This document shows, piece after piece, positions 43,084 through 56,037 of a stretch of 64,000 bases of DNA. Source of the stretch: Diogma glabrata. Taxonomy: Eukaryota > Arthropoda > Insecta > Diptera > Cylindrotomidae. Position numbers and translations under genes: made by a program. The notes below the pieces were generated by a model, which ran no database searches, had not been told where the DNA came from, and saw only the letters and a program-made list of their open reading frames with translations. Where the stretch lies: contig OY856186.1 in the NCBI GenBank assembly GCA_963693315.1, positions 299,032,452-299,096,451 on the forward strand. The letters are read 5' to 3'. Position 1 is the stretch's first letter. Each line of letters begins with the position of its first letter.

Positions 43084-44337
43084 ATCAATGTCATTACGCC
43101 TATTAATTATTCAGAGTGGGCTGCTCCAATTGTGGCTGCAAAAAAAACAAATGGGTCAATTCGAATTTGTGGCGATTTTTCTACTGGTTTAAATGAAAAT
43201 CTAGAACCTCATCAATATCCTTTACCATCACCAGAGGATATTTTCGCATCTTTAAATGGAGGTATATTTTTTTCTAAAATCGATTTTTCAGATGCCTATC
43301 TTCAGGTGCAAGTTAGTAACGATTCTAAACCATTGTTAACGATCAACACACATCGTGGACTTTATCGCTACAATCGACTACCTTTTGGCATAAAATCGGC
43401 TCCTAGTATATTTCAACAAATTATCGACACAATGTTGTCTGGCTTACCAGGTGTTGTTAGTTACATAGACGACATAATAATCATGGGTAAAACTGAAGAT
43501 GATCACGACAAAAACTTACATGAAGTTCTTAGTCGCATACAAGACTGGGGTTTTCATCTTAAAGTTGAAAAATGTTCATTTAAAATGCCTCAAATCAACT
43601 ATCTTGGTTTTATTATCAACCGTGATGGTCGCAAACCTGATGTCGAGCGAATTAAGGCTATATCACACATGCCTGCACCAACTAATATCACAACAGTCCG
43701 TTCATTTCTTGGTATGATAAATTATTATGGTCAGTTTATCAAAGAAATGAGAGACATAAGAGCACCTTTAGACAGGTTACTCCAAAAAAATTCAAAATTC
43801 GTATGGTCAAACGAATGTCAAAATTCATTCAACAAAGCAATAGCCATATTACAATCAGATTTGGCTCTCACACATTTCGATCCAAGAAAAACAATCATCG
43901 TTGCTGGTGATGCTTCAAACTATGGTATTGGGGGTGTCATTATGCATCGTTTTCCAGATGGCTCTGAAAAAGCTATCGCTCATGTTTCTAGATCATTGAC
44001 CAAAACTGAACAAAATTATAGTCAAATAGAGAAAGAAGCATTGTCTCTAGTATTTTGTTTAAAAAAGTTTCATCGCATGCTACATGGTAGAAAATTTATA
44101 CTTTTCACTGACCATCAACCACTTTTGGCAATTTTCGGATCAAAAAAGGGTATTCCAGTATATACAGCGAACCGTCTTCAACGCTGGGCATTACAATTGC
44201 TGTCATATGATTTTGAGATTAAGTACAAAAATTCAAGCAATTTTGGTCATGCAGACGTGCTATCCTCGTCTCATTTATCAACAGAAAGTTTCAGACACAG
44301 AAGATTTTGTAATAGCATCAATCAAACTAGAAGCTGA
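43084..44337 (+). pseudogene. Gypsy B reverse transcriptase and RNase H
   Basis: In frame with gag, after the TAA, the sequence holds the reverse transcriptase (YSEWAAPIV, INTHRGLYRYNRLPFGI, catalytic SYIDDIIIMG at 43,462, YLGFII, FLGMINYYGQF). RNase H follows (VAGDASNYGIGG near 43,909, TEQNYSQIEKEALS, TDHQPLLAIFG). Near 44,272 the frame is lost relative to the integrase frame; the last 20 codons to 44,337 are out of frame. It has no start of its own, so it could only be made by reading through 43,081. Confidence 0.9.
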
Positions 44338-45772
44338 AGTGAAACGTGTATTGGTAGATAGTATACGTGAATTGCCAATTACGTATGACACTGTCGTTCA
44401 AGAAACCGCAAAAGATAAGTTGTTACAACTAGTTTCAAAATATATTCGCACTTCATGGCCAGATAATATCTTAAATGATGAGTTGAAGACATTCTACAAC
44501 CACAAAGATTCATTAGCTGAATCTGAAGGTATTATAATTTATTTAGATCGTGTTGTAATTCCTTTTTCATTACAGAGAAAAATTTTAAAGCAACTACATA
44601 ATGGTCATCCAGGCATAGTTCGCATGAAAGCACTTGCAAGAAGTTTTGTTTATTGGCCAAATATTGATCAACAAATTTCCGATTGGGTCAATAGATGTGA
44701 AAATTGTTCAATGGTACTCAAGTCACCTATTAAAACTAAACTAGCATCATGGCCACAACCATTAAAGCCATGGTCACGCATTCACATAGACTATGCAGGT
44801 CCATTTCAAGGAAAACATTTTTTATTAGTTGTCGATGCATTATCAAAATGGCCAGAAATTTTTATAATGCCAAATACAACATCTACCGCAACTATAAATA
44901 AGCTGAAAGACATTTTTGCCAGATTTGGTTTACCAGACACAATTGTGTCTGACAATGGAACACAATTCACATCCTACATTTTTAAATCATTTTGTATTGA
45001 AAATGGTACTCATCATTCTTTTAGTCCACCTTTTCATCCACAGTCAAATGGTCAGGTTGAAAGGTTTGTGGACACATTCAAGAGAGCTATTCTCAAACTG
45101 GAGGGGGAAGAGATAACATCTGATGCACTTTTTACATTTTTAAAATGTTATCGATCTACACCAAATCCAACATTGCAAAACAAGACACCAGCCGAGGTTA
45201 TGTTTGGAAGGAAGATTAAAACAAAACTCGATTTGTTACGTCCAAATCAAACATCAATATCTCAATCTCGCAATTCCGCCTTTGAGCAACAGTTTAATAA
45301 TAAACATGGTGCAGTGGAACGAAGTTTTGTTCACAACGAAATGGTTTACGTTAGAGATTTTCGAACTACAAAACCTACTTGGATACCTGCCACTATTATA
45401 AGCAAATGTGGCACCGTTCTTTACAATGTTCAAGTTAATAACCATATATGGAAACGACACACAAATCAAATTATTAAAAGAAATGAGCAGGACAACAAAG
45501 TATACTCAACGTTATTTGATACTTTTAATTTATATGATGCTCATGTAAATCAAGCTGTTAACAATAACAATAAAGAAGAGAATCATACTCCAGCTACATC
45601 TGAAGCTACAGCTGCAACACCATCGTCAGCTATAATTATACCTAATTTGTCAAGTCTAGACATCACATCTGATCCAACAGAAATTACAACCATAACTATT
45701 GATGATGATGATGATGATGTGGATGACCATCTTCCAATTGCACGACGATTACGCCCAAGACAAAAATCCTAA
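44272..45772 (+). pseudogene. Gypsy B integrase
   Basis: The frame continues pol after a one-base length change near 44,272. The open frame reaches back to 44,084, but that part is an antiphase reading of RNase H. The zinc domain has LHNGHPGIVRMKAL and CENC (about 44,600-44,710). The core has HIDYAGPF (44,789), VSDNGTQF (44,951) and HPQSNGQVERF (Glu at 45,059), a complete DDE set. The C-terminal part ends with a run of Asp residues and RRLRPRQKS. The stop at 45,770 lies 32 bp before the 3' LTR. Confidence 0.9.
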
Positions 45773-45793
45773 CTTACTGCAGCAAGTATCTTC

Positions 45794-45804
45794 AGAAGAG
45801 GAGG
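45794..45804 (+). promoter_or_regulatory. Gypsy B polypurine tract
   Basis: AGAAGAGGAGG lies directly before the 3' LTR, the plus-strand primer position. Confidence 0.88.
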
Positions 45805-46067
45805 TGTTGGGTACGCAACAAATAGGTGTGCTACCCACGAATCTATATATAATTGTATTGAATTATATTGTATTCATGTAACATGTATTGTACCGCTATT
45901 TGAAATGTTTTGTAATATCAAAGATATTAAATAGGGCATTCTGTATCTACCGATTAGTGAAAGCGGATATTAATATTAAATCATAATTTAAATAATAATT
46001 ATACTATAAAATTATATGTTGTGTTTTAATTCATAGTATAAAATTCACTCGTACCTCGTACACAACA
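45805..46067 (+). repeat. Gypsy B 3' LTR
   Basis: 263 bp, TGTTGGG...ACACAACA, followed by the ACTTG duplication and repeat C. Confidence 0.92.
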
Positions 46068-46480
46068 ACTTGCTTTCGAAATTTTTGACCAAAAATTATT
46101 TCGAATTATTACCGTACTTGGGATATTACTACTGAAAATTTTTTGCCTTAGTTTTATTTTAATTTAAACCAATGAAATTCTCTAAAATGTAATGACATCA
46201 TTCAATTTCACCAATAACATTTGAATTATACTAATAACAAATATTTATACGTCTGGCCTACTGGGATATTAAAAATTATCAGTCTAATTTTGAAATAATT
46301 AACTGATATCACAGTAGGCCAACGTATAATTCATAAAAAATATATAAAGAAATGAAAAATGGCAATCAATTTTTTAAACGAATTTCTCTCGTTCGTTCAT
46401 AAATTCTCATAATTTTTTGAAAAATTCCTCAAGCAAGTGGTATTAATAAAAGCACGAGGCCCAATATACTTGCTTTAAGA
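46068..46480 (+). repeat. Repeat C unit right of gypsy B
   Basis: A forward repeat C unit resumes at ACTTGCTTTCGAAATTTTTG after the insertion. It runs through the TTAGTTTTATTTTAATTT and GAATTATACTAATAAC blocks to AAAAGCACGAGGCCC. Confidence 0.87.
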
Positions 46481-46487
46481 ACAATGT

Positions 46488-47697
46488 CCAGTGAACACAA
46501 GACATAAATATGACATCACACGTCATATATAATAACGTCTTGTCATAACGTCATATATATGTGAAGTAGTTGTTACGTAAATTTGACATAAAACTGACAC
46601 TCGTCAGTTTTAATAACATGGTATCATTTATATGATGGTTTCATGACATCATACTGATCTCTTATATATGACTTTGATATGATGTCATAATTTGGACTTA
46701 AATATGACTTAGTTAAATTTCACTAGAGGTATATCCAATTTAAATATATAGTTTGAAAAATTCTGAGCATAGTTAGTGGGTTCTTCTATATTAAAGCATA
46801 TGGCCACTATTCCATAAGTAAGTAAGTAAGTAATGAGTAATGAATGACTAACGTGTAAGTGTTTTCGTCAATTTTATCCTATATTTACATCGCAGTCACA
46901 GAAATTTTTTTATATTAACATAATATCAATCTTATATCATAGCATTGTCACGAATATCACCACCAACATCACATTTATGTCATAGCTACATCATTATGTC
47001 ATGTTTTTACGTAAATGAGTGTAAAATAATGACATACATATGACTGATATATGACCTTGATCTTACATAAGATGTGACTTAGTGTGATCCCAGAAAACAC
47101 ATTTACGTCATTGTGATATCAAAATGACATCACGCTAAGTCACGTCTTATGTAAGATCTGGGTCATATATAAGTCATATGTATATCATTATTTCCCACTT
47201 ATTTACGTAAGAGCATGACATTACAATAATGATATAACGATGACATAAATGTGATGTCTGTGGAGATATTTGTGACGTTGTTATGACATAAGGTTGATAT
47301 CATAGTAATATATTTTTTTTTGTGATGTATTATATTTTTAATTAAAAACAAATTTAACAATTAAAAAACAAATTTATAACAAAAACACTTACCCGTCAGT
47401 CGGTATTGCTTGGAAGCAATAACTAACTTTACCGCAAATTTTTCAACCTATATACAATTAAAATGGATATACCTCTAGTGAAATTTAACAAAATCATAAT
47501 AAGGTCATATTTAAGTCCAAATTATGACATCATATCGAAGTCAAATTTAAGATCAGTGTGATGTCATGAAAGCATCATATAAATAATACCAGGATATAGT
47601 CATGACGAGTGTCATTTTTATGTCAAATTTACGTAACAACTACATCACATATATATGACGTTCGTGTGATGTCATATTTACGTCTTGTGTTCACTGG
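46488..47697. mobile_element. Foldback element of about 1.2 kb with TGACATCA-type words
   Basis: The ends are CCAGTGAACACAAGAC and its inverse (GTCTTGTGTTCACTGG at 47,682-47,697). Arms match in segments: 46,488-46,755 with 47,449-47,697, and 46,911-47,088 with 47,129-47,315. Both pairs are centred near 47,100, so this is one long imperfect palindrome. The arms are dense in ATGACATCA, TTACGTAA and TGACATAA words. No coding sequence. The arms have diverged, which suggests an old insertion. No target duplication is clear. Confidence 0.8.
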
Positions 47698-47740
47698 GAT
47701 GTAATTTTGATATCACAATAACGTAAATATGTTTTCTGGG
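47698..47740 (-). repeat. Inverted copy of the foldback centre, outside its right end
   Basis: GTAATTTTGATATCACAATA and ACGTAAATATGTTTTCTGG are the inverse of 47,089-47,135 (CCAGAAAACACATTTACG...), the centre of the foldback. It may be the end of a second, truncated element. From 47,741 to 48,023 I see nothing recognisable. Confidence 0.7.
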
Positions 47741-48023
47741 TGTAGGTTGAAAACATTTGATATTTTTGGTGCAAAAAACATTTTGTGTAATAAACATTTT
47801 TATACAATTAATAATTTAAACAGATTTAGAATCAGAATTCAGAATTTTGTCGTCATTGGATGTAGAGAGTTGTGAGAAAGGTCCGGGGTTCAACGCGGAC
47901 CCTATAGGCTATATTTATTTATTATTGTTTTTGTTTATTTTTTTTATATAACATAAAAATTATTTCTTTTTATTTATAAAAATTCTATTTACGGCATTTA
48001 AATTTTTCGATAAAGTAGTTTTT

Positions 48024-49575
48024 AAAAATATGAAGGGGCTGAAATCTCAAGCTCTAAAATATCAAGACTTCGGTCTGGGTTAAGGATTTTGATATAGTTT
48101 TCGGCAAAAAACTTTTATGAGGACATGGATTTTAGTTTTGGGCAGCGGTGTATATCAAAAATAACTCTTTGTTAAAGTATAAGTTTTTTTTTATCTCTGT
48201 TTAGAAATTTATTACAAAACTAACACAAAACATCAATACGTTGCCGGAAAATTATAACAGATCGTAAATTAACATAAATTAGTGAAAAGATGATACACTC
48301 AGCAAACTACTCAAAAACCTCTTCATTTAGCGTTTTGAGAAAATATTACAAAATCCCAAACTCATGTTTCTTTCAAAATTCCAAAAATATTGTAAAAATT
48401 AAATGAAATTCAAACTTTTTTCAAAATTCTAAAAATATTCCAAAAATTATTACAAAATCAAAGATTAAAATTTTTTCAAAAATTCTAAAAATATTGCAAA
48501 AATTCTTACAAAATCAAATATTGAAACTTTTTTCAAAATTCCAAAAATGTTCCAAAAATTAGAATAAAATCAAATATTTAAACTTTTTCTAAATTCCAAT
48601 AATATTCCAAAAATTCTTAAAAATTCAAAATTTTTCTAAAATTCTAAAAATATTTCAAAAATTATTAGAAAATCAAAAGTACAAACTTTTTTCAAAATTC
48701 CAAAAATATTTCAAAAACTATAACAAATTCAAAAATTTCCATGTCCAATTTCTTTTCAATTACATTTACGTCATAAAAACAGCTACATTTTTTTTCCACA
48801 AAATTGGCTAAAAAAATAAATGAAATTGTTTTTTGACACACTTGACATTAAGTTTTTGACAAACTTATAATGCCATAATTCTCAATAATAATAATAAAAT
48901 TTCATTTCAAACAAAAAATTAATTTTATTATTATCCAAAAAATTGAGTAAAAAAATAAATAAAAATCTTTCTTTTGATACACTTGACAACAATTTTTTGA
49001 CAAACTTATAATGCCATAATTCTCAATAATAATAATAAAATTTCATTTCAAACAAAAATTAATTTTATTTTTTTCCAAAAAATTGGGTAAAAAAATAAAT
49101 AAAAATCTATCTTTTGACACACTTGACAACATTTTTTGACAAACTTATAATGCAATAATCTAGATTTTGGTCTCGCATACCAATCCCGACCATCAAGATT
49201 TCTCCAATTCAATGTTACTACTCGTAATCACTTAAAATGAACGTTTTTTAAGCAAAAAATATGCAAATTTCCTTGTTTTGACACACTTGACGATTTTTTT
49301 GACACACTTCCGGTACAGTTATCAAACACATCGTCCTTTCGGCTCTTTTCATTGAGTATACCTATTTTTAGAAAAAAAAATTTTTGAAATCCGTCCAGCG
49401 GTTTTCTAGATTTCGACGGTTGTGACGGACGGCCGGCCGACAGACAGACACACATTTTTTTTTTTTGCTTTTGTAGAATCAGTAGGTCCTAAAACAAATG
49501 CCAAAACAAGTGGGGGTAAGAATTTCACTTTAAGCTCATGAATGTAATACTTAGGTCTTTCAGACCGAAGTAATT
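48024..49575 (+). repeat. Left arm of the 7-kb inverted-repeat structure
   Basis: This is inverted relative to 53,540-55,027. From the outside in: an end segment (AAGGGGCTGAAATCTCAAG, GTTAAGGATTTTGATATAG, AACGTATTG-type block); a minisatellite of about 60 bp (48,340-48,740, AAAATTCCAAAAATATT); a minisatellite of about 125 bp (48,780-49,160, CAAACTTATAATGCCATAAT and TTTTGACACACTTGAC); a conserved module with GGACGGCCGGCCGACAGACA (49,430-49,450); and an inner end at TTCAGACCGAAGTAATTA. Confidence 0.85.
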
Positions 49576-52500
49576 ATTGCTATTTTCTTTTGGCCGTTTC
49601 GTTCAAATTTATATCATTTCGATATTAACAAGAAAATTAATTATTTATTTGACAGGTAGTGCTAAAAATTATATATTTGTTTTGCATCATTATTTTTGCA
49701 TAGCTTCATTTTCTGTAAATAAAATAAGGAAAAACAAAAGCTGCTTTTTCAGTATTTTCTTATTATTATTATTTCCAACCATTAGTGATTGATCGTATAA
49801 AAATTTATATTACACCTCACGATGTATTTATGTAGAATTAGTTAAGCAGAAGGTGCATAGTGCATACAGAATAGATTAGAAGAGATTGGATTTGATGGAT
49901 GGTAGTTGTATCAAAGCCGGATGTAAGGAGGTAGAGTGTGTTGGCGTGCGGGTGGGAGAGGGTGGCGGCTCGCGGTATCCCGCGATATCCTAGCTAAAAT
50001 ATAAATATAAGATACATTTGCAATCGAAATGAAAACCAAATTTCATAACGAGAAAGATCACATAATATTTTCCACATAATTTATATCCTCCCACACATTT
50101 TTATACCATTTAACGTATCAAGGACTAATTTTTAACAGTAATTTGGATCAAAGGTAATTTATGAAGAGAATTTGTTTTTTTTTATAAATAATGAGTTGGC
50201 AATAATTTTTAGATATTATTGAAGGAAGTTTATTCAGCAGCCTTTGTTGGTTAATCAAATGAATTGAATTCATTAATTTTATATCAATTTTATTTTTTGG
50301 TACATGATGACAGACGAATTTTGTTTAATTGTTTTTAAATTATTGTTTTGAAAAAAATATAGTTTTCATACATCTTTTACTTTTAAGCACACATTTATAT
50401 TAATAACGGGTATATTTGTAATCAAGTTGAGATTGATCAGTACCTTTGTGGATGCAATGTACTTTATTAGACTACCGTAGAAGAAAAAACAAATTAGGTG
50501 CATCGTTCTTATTTGATCAACCTTATCCCCGTCAAAATTTTCAAACCTTCCAAATTAATTAACGATATACCTTTTGGCTATTCTCAATTACGTTATTACG
50601 ATTATCTTACATTAGCTTAAAGGCCACTCCTAATTACCAAGGTTGTTTGTGGACGTTGTTGTTCGTATATCAAAACGTTTTTTCAACATTTTTGTGTACA
50701 TATGTTGATTTATGATAGTATTTATGCAAAGTCATATCGAACCACTACTAGAGGATTGTTTTTGGTTTTCTTTTATTATATCTTGAATACTTGTTATTGA
50801 TCGTGAACTTGTCATATTAATTGAATATTAAACGATTCAAATGGATAAAGAAATAAAATGTATCTTAAATTTTTTACGGATTTAAATTTTTTTGCTGCGT
50901 TTTTTTTTAACTTTTATACGTTAACAGTCACATGAAGAAACCCAAATATGTAATTTTTTTTATGTAGCATTGAAATTATTTAACGGTTGAGTTTAATTCC
51001 AAAAATAATTTTAATTAGATCAATTGTTTGCTTGTATTGTCCATGTTATGGGTATTTTTGAAAATTAATTTCATGGGTGAATTTCAATTAGCAGAGATCG
51101 TACATCACGTCCTTTAATGTTTTAGACGGTAGTAAAAGAAACCGTGAAAATAATGCATTGAATATGGATTGTTAATGAAGCCTCAAACATATTCGGGGGT
51201 GTTACAATTGACGATTTCGGGAAAGTCAGGAAGTAAGCGAAAATCAGTTAAGCATATGAAAATAATACTTTAGGGATTTTATTTCTCTCTGTGCTTTTCA
51301 GATTTCAAATTAAAAATAAGCGGGAATGCCCCAAGAAAAACTTATACTCATATGATATGAGATCCAAAATTTTTTGAAAATTAACTTTTTTTTAAATACT
51401 TAACGAATAACTTAAAAAATATGAATACCTTATGAATAATAGGGATATGAATAATAAGGAATAAAGTTAACGAAATTTTAAAACATTGTGCTAGTATTAA
51501 AAATGAATAGCAAAAAGTTGCTCAATTCTCATGAGTAAAAACTTTTTCATTGTGCATGCAAGCTAAGTTGTTTGCGCTAAAAATAAACGCATTACATAAA
51601 TGGTTTAGACAAAGTTGAATAATTTAACCCAAGTAAATAAACGGAGATGCTGTTTTAAGCGTCGTTTATTTTGTAAACTTTTTGGGTATGTGATTAAAAG
51701 TATTCATTGAAAGGTTGGAAGAATTTCAAATTAGATTCCGGAATCACATTTTATTTTAAAATAATGAAAGGAATTCTTCAAATGTACAGGAATTATGAAA
51801 AACTTATTACAAAAAATGTTACTGAGATAGTAATAGTACAATTTATCCCATTTATCTATTTCAAAAAATATACATACAATATAGCCGTAGTTCAGCAAGT
51901 TCACAGACATCATTAATCTTGTTTGATTTATACCGAAATTTTAGCTGATATTTGACCAAACACACCCTCGACTTCTTCCAATCGTATAAGAAACATATTG
52001 TTGAATAATTTTAAATAAATTACTTGAAATTCCCACACATTTGTCCAATTGTAGTTATGAAATAAATTAAACATGTTGTAGAAAAGCAAACCGGAATTGA
52101 TTATTTTGTATAATTCTATATGATCTGGTTTTTGACACTCATATATTAAAAAATTGATCCAATAAACTATCGAATGAATTATTTATACACTGTTAAAAGA
52201 ATTGGTTATTTTATGTGTTATGTGATGTTGGCAGTTGTTTCCAAAGTCAGTTACAGTTGCTTACGCGTTGGTATTTTTCTATGAACTATTAATTTTTGTT
52301 ACAAAAAAGATAACTCAATAAAACAATTATTACACATCTTGAAGTAAGCAAACTTAAATCCTTACATCTCTAGTTATATCTCTAGTCCAACAGCATTTAT
52401 ATATACATACACAAAATTATATTGTATTTTCTTCTTGTAAGATGAATTTAGGAAAGCCTGAAAATCGCACACAAATAAAATATCCGCTTTCCATATCCAT

Positions 52501-53539
52501 TGTATACCAATTTGCCATAAAATCACAATAAAAAAAACTGATAAATTTTTAATAATAATTGTAATTGATACACATTACATGTTATAATAATAACATTATT
52601 CCACTTCTAAACAACGATTATAAATATTAGATTTTTATTGTTGTCAAGTGGGAAACAAAATAAGAAATATTGATTACGTCGTCATAAAGTTAAAAACCTA
52701 TTTTCTTTTGTACGATATTTTGTTTTAATTCCTGATTTGTAGTACAAGTTTTTTTTCTTGAATGGAGTGAGTCACAATCATATTAACTTTAAACTCATAT
52801 TAATTATCCAAATAAAATTGTAAAGCATTGTAGCAATTGGTTTATAGTTATTTCTTAAATCGATTTAAAATGATTGTTTCCATATCGATAGGTTCTTTGA
52901 ACCGGATAATTTGTGTTAATTCTTAAACTGAGAGCAGAATTAATTAATATTTATAATCCGTACATACATCCGTAAATATATAGAAATATGATAAAATCAG
53001 AAACAAATATAAACAAAGAAATTATTTAATCCATTCTATAAACGTAAATGAATTCCACTATTTTGTTGAAATTATTATTAAGAGATTTTGTTAATAAAAT
53101 TATATACTAATAGGCGATTATGTACCAAAAATAGGACAATAAGGAACTAAGACGTTCACGTGTTTTTATTGCAGGAATTGGTCAATGAGTTATTTAAGAA
53201 TAAAAATGAAGTTATTTAAGAATGAATGAAAAAGTGCTATTAAATTAGAGGGTGCATTTTGGAAATAGAGGTGCAAATGCACCTTTTGCGGTTTTTTCAA
53301 TATTTAAATTATAAATTGTTTTTGGTTGGAGATACTAAATACTACACTAAATTTCCCTTAAAATTAAGTAAGACTAGGTTAAAATTTGAATTAGCAGTTA
53401 AAAATCGACCGAAATATGGCCACTTGAACAACGCATCTTTTTTCAATTTTCATCGCTGTTATACTCATATTATTTTCATTTTCATTTTGTTGAAAAAATC
53501 ATTATTTTACATGAATAAAAAAAGATAATTTAAGCTAAT
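49576..53539. other. Spacer between the 1.5-kb arms, no coding sequence seen
   Basis: About 4 kb of AT-rich DNA. No frame longer than about 90 codons and none with recognisable motifs. The only compositional landmark is a GC-rich patch at 49,935-49,990, described separately. Confidence 0.55.
49812..49990 (+). other. GC-rich non-coding module, copy A
   Basis: An ACACCTC start, then GTAGAATTAGTTAAGCAG, GAGATTGGATTTGATGG and a GC-rich end (GCGTGCGGGTGGGAGAGG, CGGTATCCCGCGATATCC). A diverged counterpart lies at 58,470-58,612 on the same strand with the blocks in the same order. It is not a tRNA or rRNA I recognise and has no useful frame. An untranslated exon, promoter or RNA gene is possible but unproven. 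Confidence 0.45.
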
Positions 53540-55027
53540 TACTTCGGTCTGAAAGAGCCATTCATGAGCCATTCTTACCTCCACTTTTTTGGCATTTCTC
53601 GACGTTTTAGGACCTACTGATTCTAGAAAAGCAAAAAAAAATGTATGTCTGTCTGCCGGCCGGCCGTCACAACCTACGCAATCTAGAAAACGGCTGAAGG
53701 GATTTTTAATATTTTGGTTTCTAAAAATAGGTATACTTAATGGTAAGAGCCGAAAGGACGATGAATTCGATAACTGTACCGGAAGTGGGTCAAAAATCGT
53801 CAAGTGTGTCAAAACAAGGAAATGTGTATATTTTATGCTTAAAAATCGTTCATTTTAAGTGATAATGAGTAGGAACAAAGAATGTGGAGAAATCTTGACG
53901 CATGTGAGATCAAAAACTAGGTTATTGCGTTAGAAGTTTGTCACAAAAATGTTGTCAAGTGTGTCAAAAGAATGATTTTGATTTATTATTTTACCCAATT
54001 TTTTGGAAAAACATAAAATTAATTATTGGAATGACATGAAATTTTATTATTATTATAGAGAATTATAAGTTTGTCAAAAAAATATTGTCAAAGTCGTCAA
54101 AAATATTAGTTTCATTTATTATTGTATGTGAGATCAAAAATTAGATTATTACGTTAGAAGTTTGTCACAAAAATGTTGTCAAGTGCGTCAAAAGAATGAT
54201 ATTTATTTATTATTTTACCCAATTTTTTGGAAAAAAATAAAATTGATTACTTGTATGACATGAAATTTTATTATTATTATAGAGAATTATAAGTTTGTCA
54301 AAAAATTATTGTCAAGGTCGTTAAAAATATTATTTTCATTTTTTTGTTTAGCCATTTTTTTTTCAAAAATTACAGGTCGGAATATGACCTAAAACGTCGA
54401 GAAATGCCAAAAAAGTGGGAGCAAGAATTTCACTTTTGGCCCATGAATGTAATACTTAGGACCGAAGTAATTGGACATGGAAATTTTTGAATTTGCTAAA
54501 GTTTTTGACATATTTTTGGAGTTTTGAAAACAGTTTGCATTTTTGATTTTATTATAATTTTTGGAATTTTGAAAAAAGTTTCAATTTTTGTTATTGTTAT
54601 AAATTTTGCAATATTTTTAGAATTTTGTAACAAGTTTGAATTTTTGATTTTATTTAATTTTTACAATATTTTTGGAATTTTGAAAAAAAAAACGAATTTG
54701 TGATTTTGTAATATTTTCTTGAACCGCTAAATGGAGAGGTTTTTGAGAGTAATCTTTTAGTGATCTTTTCACTAAATTATGTTAATTTATGATCTGTCAT
54801 AATTTTGCGGCAACGTATTGATGTGTTAGTTTTTAATAAATTTCTAAACAGAGATAAAAAAAATACATGTACTTTAACAAAGAGTTTTATGTTTGATATA
54901 CAACGCTGCCCAAAACTAAAAACAATGTCCTCATAAAAGTGTTTTACCTAAAACTATATCAAAATCCTTAACCTAGACCGAAGTCTTGATATCTCAGAGC
55001 CTTGAGATTTCAGCCCCTTCATATTTT
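53540..55027 (-). repeat. Right arm of the 7-kb inverted-repeat structure
   Basis: The inverse of 48,024-49,575, with the same minisatellites (about 53,930-54,330 and 54,480-54,720) and the GGCCGGCCGTCACAACC module (about 53,660). It holds about 90 bp that the left arm lacks (about 54,385-54,475). That stretch is itself an inverted copy of the inner end (ATTACTTCGGTC, AACGTCGAGAAATGCC), so 53,540-54,475 forms a smaller inverted-repeat unit within the arm. Arm ends are seen at CCCTTCATATTTTTTT. Confidence 0.85.
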
Positions 55028-56037
55028 TTTATTGTAAATGTGAGTCAATTTCTTTTGGTTTATATACTTTTTGCTTATATACTAGTAGATGATTTTCTTT
55101 TTTTAAATTTATTTTGTTTATGAATATTACTTTTCTTGACTGTTGATGTAGAAGTTAGTGTGTTTATATTAGGAGATTTCTAAGACAAGTTTATCTGAGA
55201 CATATTCGGTTTCTCGGCTTATACATTTTTCTTCATTGTTAAAAAGCCCAGATTCCACAAAACGGCAAACAATAATGGCAAACAAATTGAAAAGAATATG
55301 CATTTTTTTGTGCCACATATAACACTGCACTCTTTGATTTAAATTGACATAATAGATCATATCTTTATGATTAAAATTTACATAATAATACGATCAAAAT
55401 AATTTGATCGCCTATATACAAACAGATTCTCTGTCTCCTGTTTCCCTCTCCTTTATCTTTCCCATCGTACACAGATTCTCAATAAGCAATTTTCTCCAAT
55501 ACAGACAACAATTCTACAACAAATATTTTCAGCTGAATCAAAAATGCCTTAGTCACATTTTGACCTAATCTGTTCGGTATGTAAAAGAATGACCCATATA
55601 TTGAATTTTTTGTCGTCCCGCGCTCGATAAATTAATTTATTTCTACATATCATTTCTTCATTAAAAAAAAAAACTTTCTTATTCGCCTATATATTAAAGT
55701 GTTACTTTATTACTGTGATTTGCGGCTTTAAAGTATCACTTTTCAGCTATTTATTTTGTTGTCATAGCTACGTCCAAAAAAGTAAAAAGCATTTGTATTT
55801 GCTTAAATTCTATGAAAAATAAAAATTTTTATCAAAGCAACCCTTTAATTCAAAATTTCATTATCCAATTAAAATAGTTGTTATCATTTGTTGTCATAAC
55901 TACACAATAATTTGGAAAAAATAATAAATATTTAGTCAAAGGTTACTTGTTCCACATATTTTTATTTTAAAATTTATGAAAATTTATAATTTTAATTTAG
56001 AATAAACCATTTTTCTTAAAATATTTTGCTTTGAATA
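55028..56037. other. AT-rich spacer
   Basis: I see no gene, satellite or known repeat here. Frames are under 65 codons. Confidence 0.5.

Larger units (their letters stand above)
41024..46067 (+). mobile_element. Gypsy B: Ty3/gypsy element inserted in repeat C
   Basis: A 5,044-bp element with 263-bp LTRs (41,024-41,286 and 45,805-46,067), TGTTGGG...ACACAACA ends and the 5-bp duplication ACTTG (41,019-41,023 and 46,068-46,072). The order gag-protease-reverse transcriptase-RNase H-integrase is that of Ty3/gypsy. No env gene is present. The 5' and 3' LTRs differ at about four sites (about 1.5%). One in-frame stop and one frameshift interrupt pol, so this copy is defective. Confidence 0.93.
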
